From assembly GCF_024347455.1 (NCBI RefSeq), contig NZ_AP025483.1, positions 2,914,001 to 2,978,000 on the forward strand: 64,000 nt of DNA, in the 5' to 3' direction. Source of the DNA: Vibrio echinoideorum (lineage in GTDB: Bacteria; Pseudomonadota; Gammaproteobacteria; Enterobacterales; Vibrionaceae). Positions 40,886 through 51,279 of the stretch are shown in pieces; the first letter of the stretch is position 1, and every line of letters starts with the position of its first letter. Both the position numbers and the translations under genes were made by a program. Under the pieces are notes generated by a model. It had not been told where the DNA came from. It saw only the letters and a list, made by a program, of their open reading frames with translations, and ran no database searches.

Positions 40886-41134
40886 ATGCAACAAGCGGAA
40901 CTAGAAATTAGATTTGAAGCAGGTGAATTAACTAAAGCTATTGTGATTTCTGAAGCATTTGGAACAGATTGGAATCTAATGCTTCAAGGAAAAAACAAAT
41001 CAACACAATACATCGTTACTCCACAGCGTGGCGATGAACCACGAAGATTCAAAACCATCGATGCAGCAGCAAAAGTCGCACGCAAAATTGGCTTTATTGA
41101 AGTATCCGTAAAGTTCTCAGAGCTAGCTAGATAG
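40886..41134 (+). CDS. Small conserved hypothetical of the recombination module
   Basis: 82-aa protein (MQQAELEIRFEAGELTKAIV...) with alternating strands and a C-terminal KTIDAAAKVARKIGF helix. Similar short proteins sit near recombinase or plasmid maintenance genes (from memory; not certain). It is convergent with the small HTH gene, ending 3 bp before its stop. Function unknown. Confidence 0.7.
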   Translation: MQQAELEIRFEAGELTKAIVISEAFGTDWNLMLQGKNKSTQYIVTPQRGDEPRRFKTIDAAAKVARKIGFIEVSVKFSELAR

Positions 41135-41137
41135 GCA

Positions 41138-41620
41138 CTACTTATGCCTATATTCACTTATATTCGTGACACCTCCGTTCAAAGAGGAGTTATAAACTGA
41201 CTTGATTACCTCCTCTCTTTCATTAATCGGTATTTTAAAGAACAAAGCTGTTACTGTTTGATGATACTCAGACTGATACTCTTTTAGGGTCTTTTCCGCT
41301 TGCTCTGCATCTTTTTTTTCACGGGCGATCTCGACTTTTAGCTTTCTATTTGAAGCTTCCAATTTATTAACCTTTTCAGTCAAGCTAGCCGTATCATCTG
41401 AGCTACTATTGTAACTAAGACTAACTCCCTCTATCACTTTTATAATATCAGGATGATGACGAAGGGCACCAGCAGATAGCCCAGCTTCCTTTTCAACATT
41501 TGACTTATTTAGTTTTACAATTGCTTTATTTTTCAAGTTCTTATGCGTATAGGTCTGCTCTTTAATTCGAGAAATTGCATCGAGCAATGCTTTGTGAGAA
41601 GCGTCCTTATTACGTGCCAT
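41138..41620 (-). CDS. ginD: GinD-like small HTH/coiled-coil DNA-binding protein
   Basis: 160 aa. The N-terminal part looks like a DNA-binding helix-turn-helix (LNKSNVEKEAGLSAGALRHH, about 38-57). It is followed by a heptad-rich coiled coil (LTEKVNKLEASNRKLKVEI, then EKKDAEQAEKTLKEYQ). It starts 8 bp after the third recombinase gene. In GInts the fourth operon gene encodes a small HTH-type protein needed for integration and excision; the symbol is assigned by this position. Confidence 0.75.
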   Translation of the reverse strand: MARNKDASHKALLDAISRIKEQTYTHKNLKNKAIVKLNKSNVEKEAGLSAGALRHHPDIIKVIEGVSLSYNSSSDDTASLTEKVNKLEASNRKLKVEIAREKKDAEQAEKTLKEYQSEYHQTVTALFFKIPINEREEVIKSVYNSSLNGGVTNISEYRHK

Positions 41621-41628
41621 GCTTACCT

Positions 41629-43794
41629 CTATATATTATGTACAGGGATTAATTGCGATATACCATGTGGAACTTCAAAGGCTTCAAACGGGAAGTTTAG
41701 ATCAGACATAATTTTCTCTGCTGAGCGTATATCCATTACATACTTCGAAGCTGAGCTGCCATTAAGCTCCCCTGACTCCTGCAAAACCAATAGATTTCTC
41801 ATTGCTGTCATACGTATAGATTCCGCTGTGCTTGCATCTTCAATAATGTCCCAGCCACAATCTCTACACTCTGAAAGGTCGATTGCGGATCTCATTGCAC
41901 ACTGCCTCTTTGTGCAATACATCCCCTTTCCAATCGCATGGATATGTACTTTGCCAGTTTTAATTTCCTCTTTCCAAAACCTAGAAGAGAGCTTTCTATC
42001 ATTGATTCCTTGTTCAAAGAAATTTTCATTCTCAATAATTTCCTTTAAAAGACTTTTACCGAAGCCTCCTGCCAAGCGCTCTTTATTTGCTAGTTTGTTA
42101 TAGGTACGAGCTAACGCCTTAGCCGAACGTTCAGTTCTTTCTTCTTTAATCTCACCGTAAATTTTCTTAAGTGAGTGTGCATTTCTTGCATACCAACGTG
42201 TCATAGCGATGGATATATGACCCAGCTGCTGCTTTAACTGAGGGAAGTCCATTAACTCCAGACCAATCAAGTAATAAGCAAAACTTCTGCGACATTGATG
42301 GTTTGTGTAAGGAAAGCTATCACCAATTTTAGGGAGACAGCTATGGTCTGGATTAGATGTCCGAAGAGCATCCAAATCATTAGAGTTTAAAAAAAATGTA
42401 TCTTTATATTGACGCTTTATGGTCTCTCGAATTGTTTGTCCTAATCCGACCTTCTCTATGGGTCTAGGGTGGTACACCTCTGTTAAAGCAGCAAAAAAAC
42501 TACTGTTAGAGCCTTCCTTAAAGCACTTACGATAAGGTCTATGGATAGCGTTGAGAACATGAAAAGCCTGAAAACCTGTGCGATTTGTTATATAGACATC
42601 ATCGGCAGTCTGAGAGTCTAGCGTCAACTTCTCCTGCTTTGTCGTAAGCGCATAAATGGTATTTGTTCCTATCTTTATGTGATCCTGAGCACCGTACACA
42701 GGAGACATTCTATAAAACTCACTAATTCTCATTCCACTTAATGCCATAGCTAGAAAAGCCGAAGACGCCTGTAAGTCACGGATATAATCAGAAAACTTAG
42801 AGCGCTGATCGAAATATCGAGAACCAACTATTACAGAGAACTCTTTCCAAACAACCGACTTATTACCTTGATAGCTTCCAAATACACAATCTGACCAAAC
42901 ATCTTCCCAACTTGCATCTTGCATATTATCAACAACTAAGACCCCGCTAGTCTTAAAGTGAGATTCAATAATCTCAGTCCTATTTTTATCAACTATGACT
43001 GTCGATAAGGCTAATTCACCAGTCCTAACCTTCATCATCAGCTCGGCTTTAACCAATTCTGAATGAGCAAGGTAATCCTCGACCGACTTCTCTAGTTGAA
43101 TTCTATTTTTGTATGCTTCATTAACGCCCGAAATCGCACTATTCAGCATTTCAAAATAAATTCGGAATGGGATAGCAAAGTGCTGATTAGCTGGCGATAG
43201 CGCCAAATTAAAATGCTTCGGCTGCAACGATTTGTTTATCTCGATCTGGATAGGTAATGGCTCTTGGCACTGAACTAGCCTGTTAATAGCAGATAAAGTT
43301 TTATTACCCTTATCATTTATATTTAAACCGCTCTCTTGAAGTTGAAATATGGCATCTTCATCGATATCCGAAAAGCTAGTAATGCCTAAATCTGTAGCAT
43401 ATTTGGCTATCAGAGTAAGCTTCCCAACCGTATCAACAATCGATAAATACGAGTATTTACCATACTCAGTTAGCAGTTCCACAGCAGCAAAGCACTTGAT
43501 TTCATTGCGTATATTTCTTGGTAAGATATAACCATCAAAGCCCTTCCTTGTTGAGTGGTTGAATAGCAAACGTTGTGTTTGATAGCCGTCACCAATCTGG
43601 CTTAGATCCCATACATTTTGCTTAAACATCACTGGCAATTTAGAACCACTAATTACCATAAGAGACTCCAACTCATCCCAATTTCCACGTTCAATTGCTG
43701 GCAAAAGTACATCATCAATATGGTCGGTATCGATATCCTCAACAAACTCTTCAAAACTAACATTTGCGCCACTTACTGTTTTAATAGTTTTCAT
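41629..43794 (-). CDS. ginC: GinC-like large tyrosine recombinase
   Basis: 721-aa phage-integrase-fold protein. Catalytic residues can be placed: Arg356 (LSGMRISEFYRM), His499 and Arg502 (NHQCRRSFAYYL), His526 (QLGHISIAM) and Tyr535 (TRWYARN). A C-terminal extension has CTKRQCAMRSAIDLSECRDC, a probable zinc-binding Cys cluster. It is third in a four-gene leftward operon, 22 bp after the 807-aa gene. Confidence 0.85.
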   Translation of the reverse strand: MKTIKTVSGANVSFEEFVEDIDTDHIDDVLLPAIERGNWDELESLMVISGSKLPVMFKQNVWDLSQIGDGYQTQRLLFNHSTRKGFDGYILPRNIRNEIKCFAAVELLTEYGKYSYLSIVDTVGKLTLIAKYATDLGITSFSDIDEDAIFQLQESGLNINDKGNKTLSAINRLVQCQEPLPIQIEINKSLQPKHFNLALSPANQHFAIPFRIYFEMLNSAISGVNEAYKNRIQLEKSVEDYLAHSELVKAELMMKVRTGELALSTVIVDKNRTEIIESHFKTSGVLVVDNMQDASWEDVWSDCVFGSYQGNKSVVWKEFSVIVGSRYFDQRSKFSDYIRDLQASSAFLAMALSGMRISEFYRMSPVYGAQDHIKIGTNTIYALTTKQEKLTLDSQTADDVYITNRTGFQAFHVLNAIHRPYRKCFKEGSNSSFFAALTEVYHPRPIEKVGLGQTIRETIKRQYKDTFFLNSNDLDALRTSNPDHSCLPKIGDSFPYTNHQCRRSFAYYLIGLELMDFPQLKQQLGHISIAMTRWYARNAHSLKKIYGEIKEERTERSAKALARTYNKLANKERLAGGFGKSLLKEIIENENFFEQGINDRKLSSRFWKEEIKTGKVHIHAIGKGMYCTKRQCAMRSAIDLSECRDCGWDIIEDASTAESIRMTAMRNLLVLQESGELNGSSASKYVMDIRSAEKIMSDLNFPFEAFEVPHGISQLIPVHNI

Positions 43795-43816
43795 GTTTTA
43801 GTGTTCCCCATGTAGT

Positions 43817-46240
43817 CTATGCATACAAAAAATAGCGACCATTAGCCTCTAACAAAGCCTCTGCTTCTTCCAGAACCTCATCTGATATGTTTTGAGATAA
43901 AATCTCTTCAAATGATTCGATTCGCTCCTCCAACTCCTCATTTTCAGGATGAAGATCAGCAGCATCCATTAGTGACTCTATAAATGACAAAAGTTTATAG
44001 ACCTGATTAGGTTCATCGACCAACTTGGCATTAAGGCACTCATAACATTTATCAAACTGATAGCAATGGAGTTTTGATGAGCCATCTATAACTCCCATTG
44101 TTTTAGCCGCCGACTGAGCTAGTTTATCCTCTTTACCTTCAAAATCTGGCTTGCCATCACAGCAGATACCATTGGGGTTACTAGGCTTACCTCTTTTCTT
44201 GTATTCATCAAAAGAGAGGATTTCAATTTTCCAATTGTCCTTGACCTTTTGCTTTGCTTCTTCAAGCTCCACACCTTTAATAACCAGCTCAATCACATCT
44301 AGTGCTTGTGCAATAATCTCATTATTTAGACCCTGATGACCGTTGGCATAGTGTTCTTCAAACACTCTTTTAGAGTTCTGTAGAACTGCCATAGCAGAGG
44401 CTTCAGATCCATATCGATACTCGTTATCTGCTACGGTTTTACGGAATTTTGTAGAATTTAATGTACAGAAAAAATGACTAGGTGTAAGTCCTATCTCTAA
44501 TAGAGATGAACGGCTTACGGGGTGCTGCTTAAAATGCCTAGTTTCACCGATCCGCCCTTGTGGAAATAGATATGGCACCCCCTTAGTAGGTTCCACATTA
44601 TATTTCGAGCAATCAATACTTGATTTTGACGTGTACTGATTGCCTTTGATCCGTTTTCTTTGGAGGGGGTTTCTTCCTACAGCCCAAGCTTCGATTCTCT
44701 GTATTGTTGATAGAAACTGCTCATCTGCATAGAAGCTAATTACAGAGTTTTGATGACTGGCTGTAGCTATTAATGACGAAGTACATGTTACCGTTGACTT
44801 CCCATTGTCATCTATCGCGGAATAGAGGAGAGGTAGTTGCGCATATCTTAATGATTGGGATGTAAAACACTGCATAAATGCGACTGATAAGCGGTGCATT
44901 ATTGAGGTGTATTGATTGCTGGTAGGTTTATAATATTTTTTAGACTTTGAAATACGTCTAACCCCCTCATCATCAACAACCCTTTTGACCACTTCAACAT
45001 AACTGTGCTCACAAAGTGAATTAATGCTCTCTGCTAGCCTTTCAGCTAGCCCGATGCGCTTATCGGAATAAAGCTCTAACTTTCTAGGAATTCTGTCATT
45101 TTGGAAATCACTTTTAAACTCTTGACACAAGCCTTCAACACTTAATTGATACAGCAACAAACCGTGCTCATCAGGGTTAAAAATAGATGACAGCTCCAAC
45201 AACATGTTCAGGAACGCAGCCCCTGTACGCTTATCTACTCGTGCAGAGACTCCTTCTAGTTCAGATTCACCGATAACACCTGTAACCTCCTTCCCTGCTC
45301 GCCCCTTAAAACCTTTTATGACGGCATATTTAGAAACTTTTCCTTCGGCCTTCTCCGTAACAAAGTCAATTGGTCTTCTTACTGATGTAACTACAGAGTC
45401 ATTGAAAGCCGTATAATGACAAAAGAGGTAATAACCTACTTCCATTATGAAATTAAAAACTTCAGTTAGGGTCATTCCCTCTAGAAACATCAGTTCCACA
45501 TCAAGAGTTTGTTTTTTTGAGTTAAGTGTGGACTGGGCTAGGCTATAGACGATGCCTTTTGAGTCCTCTGAAGAGCGCCCCAACTTATGCTCCGCAATTA
45601 AGATAGGAGCAAGTAAGAAAAACTTGTTATGCAAGCGCCTAAGTACAGTTTCATGTTCATTTTTGCTGTAATTTTCGAGCGCTTTTTTATTCTTTCCACT
45701 AACTGAAAAGTCTTTCAACCCTTTATCCCACTCAAAAACATCTAAACTCAGTTGAGAGAGTGCATTCTTTATAAGTCTCTTAGTGCCAGCGGCAGTTTTC
45801 TCTGAAATACCAATTACCTGTCCGTCATCGTACATATAGGGTTGGGCATACTGGCGCTCTGCGGATTCAACTAATCTCCACATATAACCCTTCGCACCAA
45901 AATATGACTTCCATGATTCCTTAGAGAACGCTTCAAGTTGTTGGTTATCAGCATTTCGAATGAATGATTGCAAGGTGAGATTAAGTTGATGTGCCGAGCT
46001 AGTCCTACCTAGCTCAACGTGACTTTTTATCTGCTGTTTCAGCTTATCAATCACTGTAAACCTTGCACTGCACTCAACCTGCGGCTGATTAAGATCAGCA
46101 AATAGATGGTCTAGACATGCAAGGTTAATTTCCCGATTTGCGCCTTGCCTTGTGAAATTTATAACATCATTGTCATATGGAGATTCTTTTCTATTATCAA
46201 GGTCAGAAACGTATAAATCCGAAATGTTACTTTTCGCCAT
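43817..46240 (-). CDS. ginB: GinB-like very large recombinase-family protein
   Basis: 807-aa protein of the same integrase operon, overlapping the first gene by 14 bp (translational coupling). A possible second catalytic arginine block (LNSTKFRKTVADN) and nucleophile (EEHYANG) lie in the C-terminal half, but a clear first Arg box is not seen. The C-terminal region has CCDGKPDF...CYQFDKCYEC, probably a zinc site, then an acidic helical tail. It may be a degenerate or structural partner of the other two recombinases. Confidence 0.8.
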   Translation of the reverse strand: MAKSNISDLYVSDLDNRKESPYDNDVINFTRQGANREINLACLDHLFADLNQPQVECSARFTVIDKLKQQIKSHVELGRTSSAHQLNLTLQSFIRNADNQQLEAFSKESWKSYFGAKGYMWRLVESAERQYAQPYMYDDGQVIGISEKTAAGTKRLIKNALSQLSLDVFEWDKGLKDFSVSGKNKKALENYSKNEHETVLRRLHNKFFLLAPILIAEHKLGRSSEDSKGIVYSLAQSTLNSKKQTLDVELMFLEGMTLTEVFNFIMEVGYYLFCHYTAFNDSVVTSVRRPIDFVTEKAEGKVSKYAVIKGFKGRAGKEVTGVIGESELEGVSARVDKRTGAAFLNMLLELSSIFNPDEHGLLLYQLSVEGLCQEFKSDFQNDRIPRKLELYSDKRIGLAERLAESINSLCEHSYVEVVKRVVDDEGVRRISKSKKYYKPTSNQYTSIMHRLSVAFMQCFTSQSLRYAQLPLLYSAIDDNGKSTVTCTSSLIATASHQNSVISFYADEQFLSTIQRIEAWAVGRNPLQRKRIKGNQYTSKSSIDCSKYNVEPTKGVPYLFPQGRIGETRHFKQHPVSRSSLLEIGLTPSHFFCTLNSTKFRKTVADNEYRYGSEASAMAVLQNSKRVFEEHYANGHQGLNNEIIAQALDVIELVIKGVELEEAKQKVKDNWKIEILSFDEYKKRGKPSNPNGICCDGKPDFEGKEDKLAQSAAKTMGVIDGSSKLHCYQFDKCYECLNAKLVDEPNQVYKLLSFIESLMDAADLHPENEELEERIESFEEILSQNISDEVLEEAEALLEANGRYFLYA

Positions 46241-47579
46241 GAGCAGCCTCCTGTGCTTCCTGATTCCTTCTCAATGCGGCTTCCCTGTTGAGCTTTAGGT
46301 CTTTTAAAAAATCGATATAAACCATAGTGTCTGTTGATTCGCTGTGTCCCATAAGGCTTTTCAGTTCGCTGAAAAAGAAGTCCAATGGCAAGTCAGAATC
46401 TCTCACTTTTTGCAGTAGAAAATCTGTTGCAAAAGTTGCTCGTAAATCATGGAACTTGTAGTACCAAGTTGTGTGAACAAGTCGAATTTCAGATCTCAGA
46501 TCTGACCAAATTCCTTGAATTGTATTTGGGTGAATTGACCCTAGGAGAGTTCTATTACTGAGAAATAAGCGGGGCTCAAACTGGCTCCCCTCGGACAGCT
46601 TGCCTAACGAATCAACTATGCTTTGTCTACCTTCTGAAATCTTATAGTCATAGAGTACTGTCATTAGAGATGCTGGTATTTTAGTGACTCTTGAAAGGTC
46701 ATTCTTAGTTTGGACACCATTTGATGTATTTAGCGCTAGTTCGCACTCGACCTCGCCTAAAGATGGTTGATAGATTGCCCCTTCATTCAATGAGGCAACT
46801 TCTTTAACTCTAAGCCCTCCTTTGTAAGCCAACTCAATCATTAGTCGATTACGCACCGAAAACTCAACTCGATGTATATAAGTGTCGAGAACCTCTAATT
46901 CATACTCTGGTAATGGCTTCAGTTTCTTATGTGGTGGGACTTTTGCGGAGCGAGGGAACTTATTCATGACACTAGTTGTTTGAACCACAATCTCATGATT
47001 TCTTTTTGTGTGGCTCAACATATCTACATTCTTGTTAGATTTACGAGGTATTCGCTTCAGTGTGAATTCAAACGGTTTTACTTTATCAGACCAAACTAGT
47101 ACACCTTCTCGATTCATCCATTTGTAAAAATCGACAACAAATCGCATGTACGTCTTCGCTGTAGACAAGGCGAGCTTTAACCCTGCTTCATGATCACCTA
47201 TAACACACCGAACGAGAAAATCAGCAAATTCACACCCAACACCATCAGAAGGATCTGCAAATACATCCCTGTAAGACTTATCTGTTAAATCAAGCCATCG
47301 AGTAAACATCAGCAGGGCTTGGGCACGAGTAGCAATAGACTGGGTCTTACGAGCGTAGACTGTTAGATAGAGGTTTTGTGGGTATACCAATTTACCTAGA
47401 GAAGTAACGATCTGAGGAAGTTTGTTTTCTTTTTTCTTAGAGCGAGATGGAGCATAAGGCTCAATCTCACCTTCATCATTAACTCTAACTTTTAATTCTG
47501 GGTATAAATCACAGTTAAGAGTAGTGAGAGCATAGGAATAATATCCTTTACTATCGGCCCCCTCATTTCTATTAATCAA
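46227..47579 (-). CDS. ginA: GinA-like tyrosine recombinase
   Basis: 450-aa tyrosine recombinase with a complete catalytic set: Arg257 (YKGGLRVKEVASL), His377 and Arg380 (FHDLRATFATDF), His412 (LMGHSESTDT) and Tyr421 (VYIDFL). The N-terminal half carries a SAM-like core-binding region (about 70-165). It is the first gene of the four-gene leftward operon that defines the island type. Confidence 0.88.
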   Translation of the reverse strand: MINRNEGADSKGYYSYALTTLNCDLYPELKVRVNDEGEIEPYAPSRSKKKENKLPQIVTSLGKLVYPQNLYLTVYARKTQSIATRAQALLMFTRWLDLTDKSYRDVFADPSDGVGCEFADFLVRCVIGDHEAGLKLALSTAKTYMRFVVDFYKWMNREGVLVWSDKVKPFEFTLKRIPRKSNKNVDMLSHTKRNHEIVVQTTSVMNKFPRSAKVPPHKKLKPLPEYELEVLDTYIHRVEFSVRNRLMIELAYKGGLRVKEVASLNEGAIYQPSLGEVECELALNTSNGVQTKNDLSRVTKIPASLMTVLYDYKISEGRQSIVDSLGKLSEGSQFEPRLFLSNRTLLGSIHPNTIQGIWSDLRSEIRLVHTTWYYKFHDLRATFATDFLLQKVRDSDLPLDFFFSELKSLMGHSESTDTMVYIDFLKDLKLNREAALRRNQEAQEAAHGEK

Positions 47580-48022
47580 AAGTTGTTTACCACTGAAGTG
47601 GGAAAGTCATTGACCAATGGCAGCGGTAAAAAGGTTGTACTACACCAACTTGAATTTTGGATAAGGGAGACTTGAATATTAATCACTCGAAAACTCATTA
47701 GATATGAAATTACAGTCAACATATCATAATATAGCTTCAGCAGCAATATTTCCAACTATACAACACAACAAAGCAAGGGTCAAGTGTTTTATTACACAAA
47801 CTTCAAATTAGAGCGTAGGCGACTAAAGAAAGCTACTTATTCACTTACAATAGAGTAGGACAAAGGTATGGCATAGCCCATTAACAAATTCAATCATGTG
47901 TGAAGCTCCCTTATGGTGCATTTCACTACTAAACATAGTTATCCATTTACCACAATGTTGATGAGGATAGCTCAAGATAAACGGATGAATTGGAGTTAAA
48001 CTCAGAGATAATCAAGCAGTCC

Positions 48023-48067
48023 AATCCTAAATAAATAAGTAACTTAATCCTAAATAAATAAGTAACT
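48023..48067. repeat. 23-bp tandem duplication
   Basis: AATCCTAAATAAATAAGTAAC plus two bases, repeated twice head to tail without mismatch except the last base. Confidence 0.85.
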
Positions 48068-48159
48068 GTGGTTGATTGGAAAACTTGGCCGCATCATTCG
48101 AGTACCTTGATGAGAGGAAATAACTCAAAAGGGCGCGATTTTCTACCTACTTAATCAAC

Positions 48160-48570
48160 AAAGCTCATAATGAGGGAAAGTGTGCTAGAAATCATTGATA
48201 GATATGGCCATAAATGCTCAATGGGAGCCACCCCAAATGCAAAATGAAGGTGGCTCCAGATGCCCAATCCGAGCAAATAAAATAAAATTGTTTAATAAAC
48301 AAAAATTTAAGTATTGGGTCATTTCGAAATTTCATTAAGCTTTCTTTGCTAACTTTTATGAGTAAATACAGCAGTGCTACTAATGCACTGAATAACATCT
48401 ACGACGCTAATAAAATTTGGCTTGAATTGCCCCAATGTGTTGATCTAACAAACTATGTAAAATTCTCACGCTAGTTCATTTATAAGTCCTGAATCATACT
48501 CTTATTATGCACCTACTCGGGTAAATAAATGGTAGTACTCACCCCTCGTACTACAAAACACAGGCAATAA
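48160..48570. repeat. Diverged long direct repeat, left copy
   Basis: Shares ordered blocks with 61900-62268: GGGAAAGTGTGCTAG, CTCCAGATGCCCAA, ATGAGTAAATACAGC, CATCTACGACGCTA, CATTTATAAG, and a CACCT..TCGGGTAAA end. The copies differ by indels, each carrying its own palindrome. Confidence 0.75.
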
Positions 48571-48765
48571 CAAAATTAGCGCGCAATTCTATTATCTTGC
48601 TTTACTATCAACAACTTATGCAGCAACTAAATCTTGGTCACTAGACCTTAGTTATGAGTATCTAACATCTCATAACGGTGGCTGTTTGCGTATTTCGGTG
48701 ATTGCGATCGCTCGTTTCGGTTTATTCCGATCACCTGATCCTACCGTTTTTCTCTCTTCTTATTT

Positions 48766-49506
48766 TTACTCTAAGTGATCGGATTGCGCCAGTTTTCTCA
48801 TTGACTCACCTCCCAGTTCTATTCTATGACTATTGTGTACTAACCGATCCATTAGCGCGTCCGCGACGGTGGCGTTGCCGATCATGTTGTACCACTCCCT
48901 TACAGGTAACTGGCTGATGACGATTGTGCTGCTGTTTTGATAACGCTCTTCCAGCACTTCTAATAAGTGACCCGCATGCTCTTGAGTGAGTTTTTCCATC
49001 CCCCAGTCGTCGAGGATCAGTAAGGTTTTCTTAGCCAGCGATTGGAGTTGCTTTTGATAGCTACCATCCAGACGACCAGCGGTCAGGTCGTCAAGCAAGC
49101 GAGTTAATCGGTAGTACTTAACCGTTTGTTGTTGGTCACAGGCGCTGGTTGCCAGTGCGCAGGCAAGATACGTTTTGCCTGCGCCTGTTGGGCCTGTAAC
49201 CAAGATGTTCTGGTGTTTGTATAGATAACTGCCCGTCAGAAGTTCGCTCATCTGTTTACGATTGAGGTTTCGTCCCTCCTTATAGATGAGTTGGCTCGGC
49301 TGCGCATCTACTCTCAGCTTGGCTTGTCGTTTTAAGCGTTGGATTTTGCTCTGATTGCGATTCAAGATCTCGCTTTCCAGAAGTAGGCTTAGCCTTTCCT
49401 CGAAGTCCAGTTCTGCGTAGGTGGTCAGTTGCTCTTGCTGCTGCTCTAATGCTTTCGCTACATGGCTCAAGCGTAGGGTTTTGAGTTGGTCGTTCAGTGC
49501 ATTCAT
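48766..49506 (-). CDS. istB: IS21-family helper ATPase IstB
   Basis: AAA+ ATPase that selects the target and activates the transposase. ATG 49506 with AGGAGAAAGG upstream gives 246 aa. Walker A GPTGAGKTYLA and Walker B LLILDDWGMEKL are intact, and the N-terminal IstB helical domain is present. It starts 10 bp after the istA stop. Confidence 0.93.
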   Translation of the reverse strand: MNALNDQLKTLRLSHVAKALEQQQEQLTTYAELDFEERLSLLLESEILNRNQSKIQRLKRQAKLRVDAQPSQLIYKEGRNLNRKQMSELLTGSYLYKHQNILVTGPTGAGKTYLACALATSACDQQQTVKYYRLTRLLDDLTAGRLDGSYQKQLQSLAKKTLLILDDWGMEKLTQEHAGHLLEVLEERYQNSSTIVISQLPVREWYNMIGNATVADALMDRLVHNSHRIELGGESMRKLAQSDHLE

Positions 49507-49516
49507 ATCCTTTCTC

Positions 49517-51049
49517 CTAGTGATAACTGTTCGGGCCACGAACATTGCTATGAACAAGATTTGGCGTACTCGTGTTGTCTTTACTCAGTTGTCCTTCACG
49601 ATTGTTTTTCAACAAATTGCTGATGAAGGTGTAATTGGATTTTGTCAGCATCAGCGCATCTTTACAGGCTTGCTCTAGGCGCGATTCGCCATAGGTTTTA
49701 CTGAGGCTGAGCAAGCCAAGGCAGGAACGATAAGACTGCTCTGGATGAGGCTTGGAGTTCAGCATCTTATTGACGACTTCTCGTGTGGCTGGGCCGATAT
49801 TGGCTCCCCAGCTAAGCAAGCGCCCTGGCGACCACTTCTGATGTTGATGGTTGCTTGGCATGTGCTCTGGTTGGGTGCTGTTTCCTCGCTCTCTTTGGCT
49901 ACGTGGATGCTGGGCCACCAAGTTACCTTGATGGTAGATCTGCACCAGGCGATTAGAGGCTTCCAACTCGACATGGTGACCAACAAGTTGATGGGGAACC
50001 GAGTAGTAATGACGGCGATATTCGATGTGATAGTCAGGGCCAACTTTGGCTCGTTTAGTTTCGGTATACAGGTAACGCTGCCTAGGCAGTGGCTTTAATG
50101 CAGGTTTGTCGAGTTTATCGAACAGCGCTTGGCGGCTGGCGCCATACTGTTTCATCTCACGCTGATTTAACTCATTCATGAGTTCACGGATGGCGAGATT
50201 CAACTCTTTAAAAGTGTGGAAGGCTTGGTGTCGCAACCGCATCATGATCCAGCGTTCTACTAGGAGCACGGCATTCTCTGCCTTGGCTTTGTCTTTCGGT
50301 TTGTAGGGGCGAGCAGGCATCACGGCTGTTTGATAGTGATTAGCCAGCTTTTGATAGCTGTCGTTCAGTCTCGGCTCATAACGATTGGCTTTGGTGACTG
50401 CGCTGCGTAGGTTATCGGGAACTAAGAGTTGTGGTACGCCACCGAAGTGTTCGAACGCATTCGCATGCGCCTCTAACCAGTAGGGCTTCCCTTGGCTGGG
50501 GAAGGCTTCAACATAAGTGTAATTGGACGCGCCTAAAGTCGCGACGAACACCTCCGCTTCGCGCACTTCGCCTGTGTCAGGGTTGACCACCTGAAGCCGA
50601 GGCCCACAGTAATCGATAAACAGTTTATCACCTGCAACATGAAGCTGGCGCATGCTGCGTTTTTGGGTTTTGAACCAACGAGTGAAGTGCTCGCAGAACT
50701 GAGTGTAAGCGTAAGCTTGCTCTTGATATTGCTCATGATACTCCTGCCAGAGCAGCATCTTTGTCATACCTTTACGCCTGAGTTCGACTGCGTATTGAGT
50801 GAAGTCTGGCATAACTTTATCTCGACTGACTTTCTTGCCGTGATACAGCGTCTGTGTGAGATCTGCATCGCTGCAACTGTCGGGTAGAGGCCAACCAAGT
50901 TGGCTTTGTTTAAAGCGAGTAAGGAGTTCTGATACGGTGGACGGGCCGAGTTTAAGGCAAGAAGCGATACCACGATTTGAGAGACCGCAGTCGTATTTAA
51001 GGCGTAATACCTCTTTGATTTTGTTCATTGGAGTTCTCTTTTTGGCCAT
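49517..51049 (-). CDS. istA: IS21-family transposase IstA
   Basis: 510-aa DDE transposase. N-terminal HTH (CGLSNRGIASCLKLGPSTVSE), DDE residues in LFIDYCGPRL, LLVPDNLRSAV and KAKAENAVL, and a C-terminal beta-barrel region. Intact, so probably active. Confidence 0.93.
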   Translation of the reverse strand: MAKKRTPMNKIKEVLRLKYDCGLSNRGIASCLKLGPSTVSELLTRFKQSQLGWPLPDSCSDADLTQTLYHGKKVSRDKVMPDFTQYAVELRRKGMTKMLLWQEYHEQYQEQAYAYTQFCEHFTRWFKTQKRSMRQLHVAGDKLFIDYCGPRLQVVNPDTGEVREAEVFVATLGASNYTYVEAFPSQGKPYWLEAHANAFEHFGGVPQLLVPDNLRSAVTKANRYEPRLNDSYQKLANHYQTAVMPARPYKPKDKAKAENAVLLVERWIMMRLRHQAFHTFKELNLAIRELMNELNQREMKQYGASRQALFDKLDKPALKPLPRQRYLYTETKRAKVGPDYHIEYRRHYYSVPHQLVGHHVELEASNRLVQIYHQGNLVAQHPRSQRERGNSTQPEHMPSNHQHQKWSPGRLLSWGANIGPATREVVNKMLNSKPHPEQSYRSCLGLLSLSKTYGESRLEQACKDALMLTKSNYTFISNLLKNNREGQLSKDNTSTPNLVHSNVRGPNSYH

Positions 51050-51279
51050 TGTCGCTTCCTTTCCTTCTTGTTTAAGAAGTAAAGAATAGCGAGCTATTGA
51101 TTTAAAAGAGAAAAAGGAAGGATTTCGGCCATTACGATCGCGGTTTTCGCTATTCCGATCACCGATTTCGGAGTTTGACTAAAAGTGATCGGATAATCGC
51201 GGAATCAGTGATCGGTTTAAACCGAAATGGGTGATCGGATAATCCCGAAATGACTGATCGGAATGCTCCGAAATATGCA

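Larger units (their letters stand above)
47580..48686. other. Gene-poor 1.1-kb region after the integrase operon start
   Basis: No convincing gene. It holds a 23-bp tandem duplication (48023-48067), the left copy of the long diverged direct repeat (48160-48570) and a GGAGCCACC/GGTGGCTCC hairpin (48224-48257). It must include the promoter of the leftward integrase operon. Confidence 0.6.
48687..51279. mobile_element. Intact IS21-family insertion sequence
   Basis: 2593 bp with istA and istB. Ends begin TGCGTATTTCGG (left) and TGCATATTTCGG (right, reverse complement). Internal repeats of the type TTTCGGNNNATTCCGATCA are present at both ends, typical transposase sites of IS21. It is flanked by a 5-bp target duplication CTGTT (48682-48686 and 51280-51284), so it is complete and inserted as a unit. 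Confidence 0.92.

Noticed and set aside
41138..47579. RIT element (recombinases in trio)
   Set aside because: RIT elements have three similar-sized recombinases and terminal repeats around the trio only; here the sizes, the fourth HTH gene and the large cargo fit GInt better.
48192..48398. 68-codon frame in the left long repeat
   Set aside because: The frame is not preserved in the right copy of the repeat and has no ribosome binding site.
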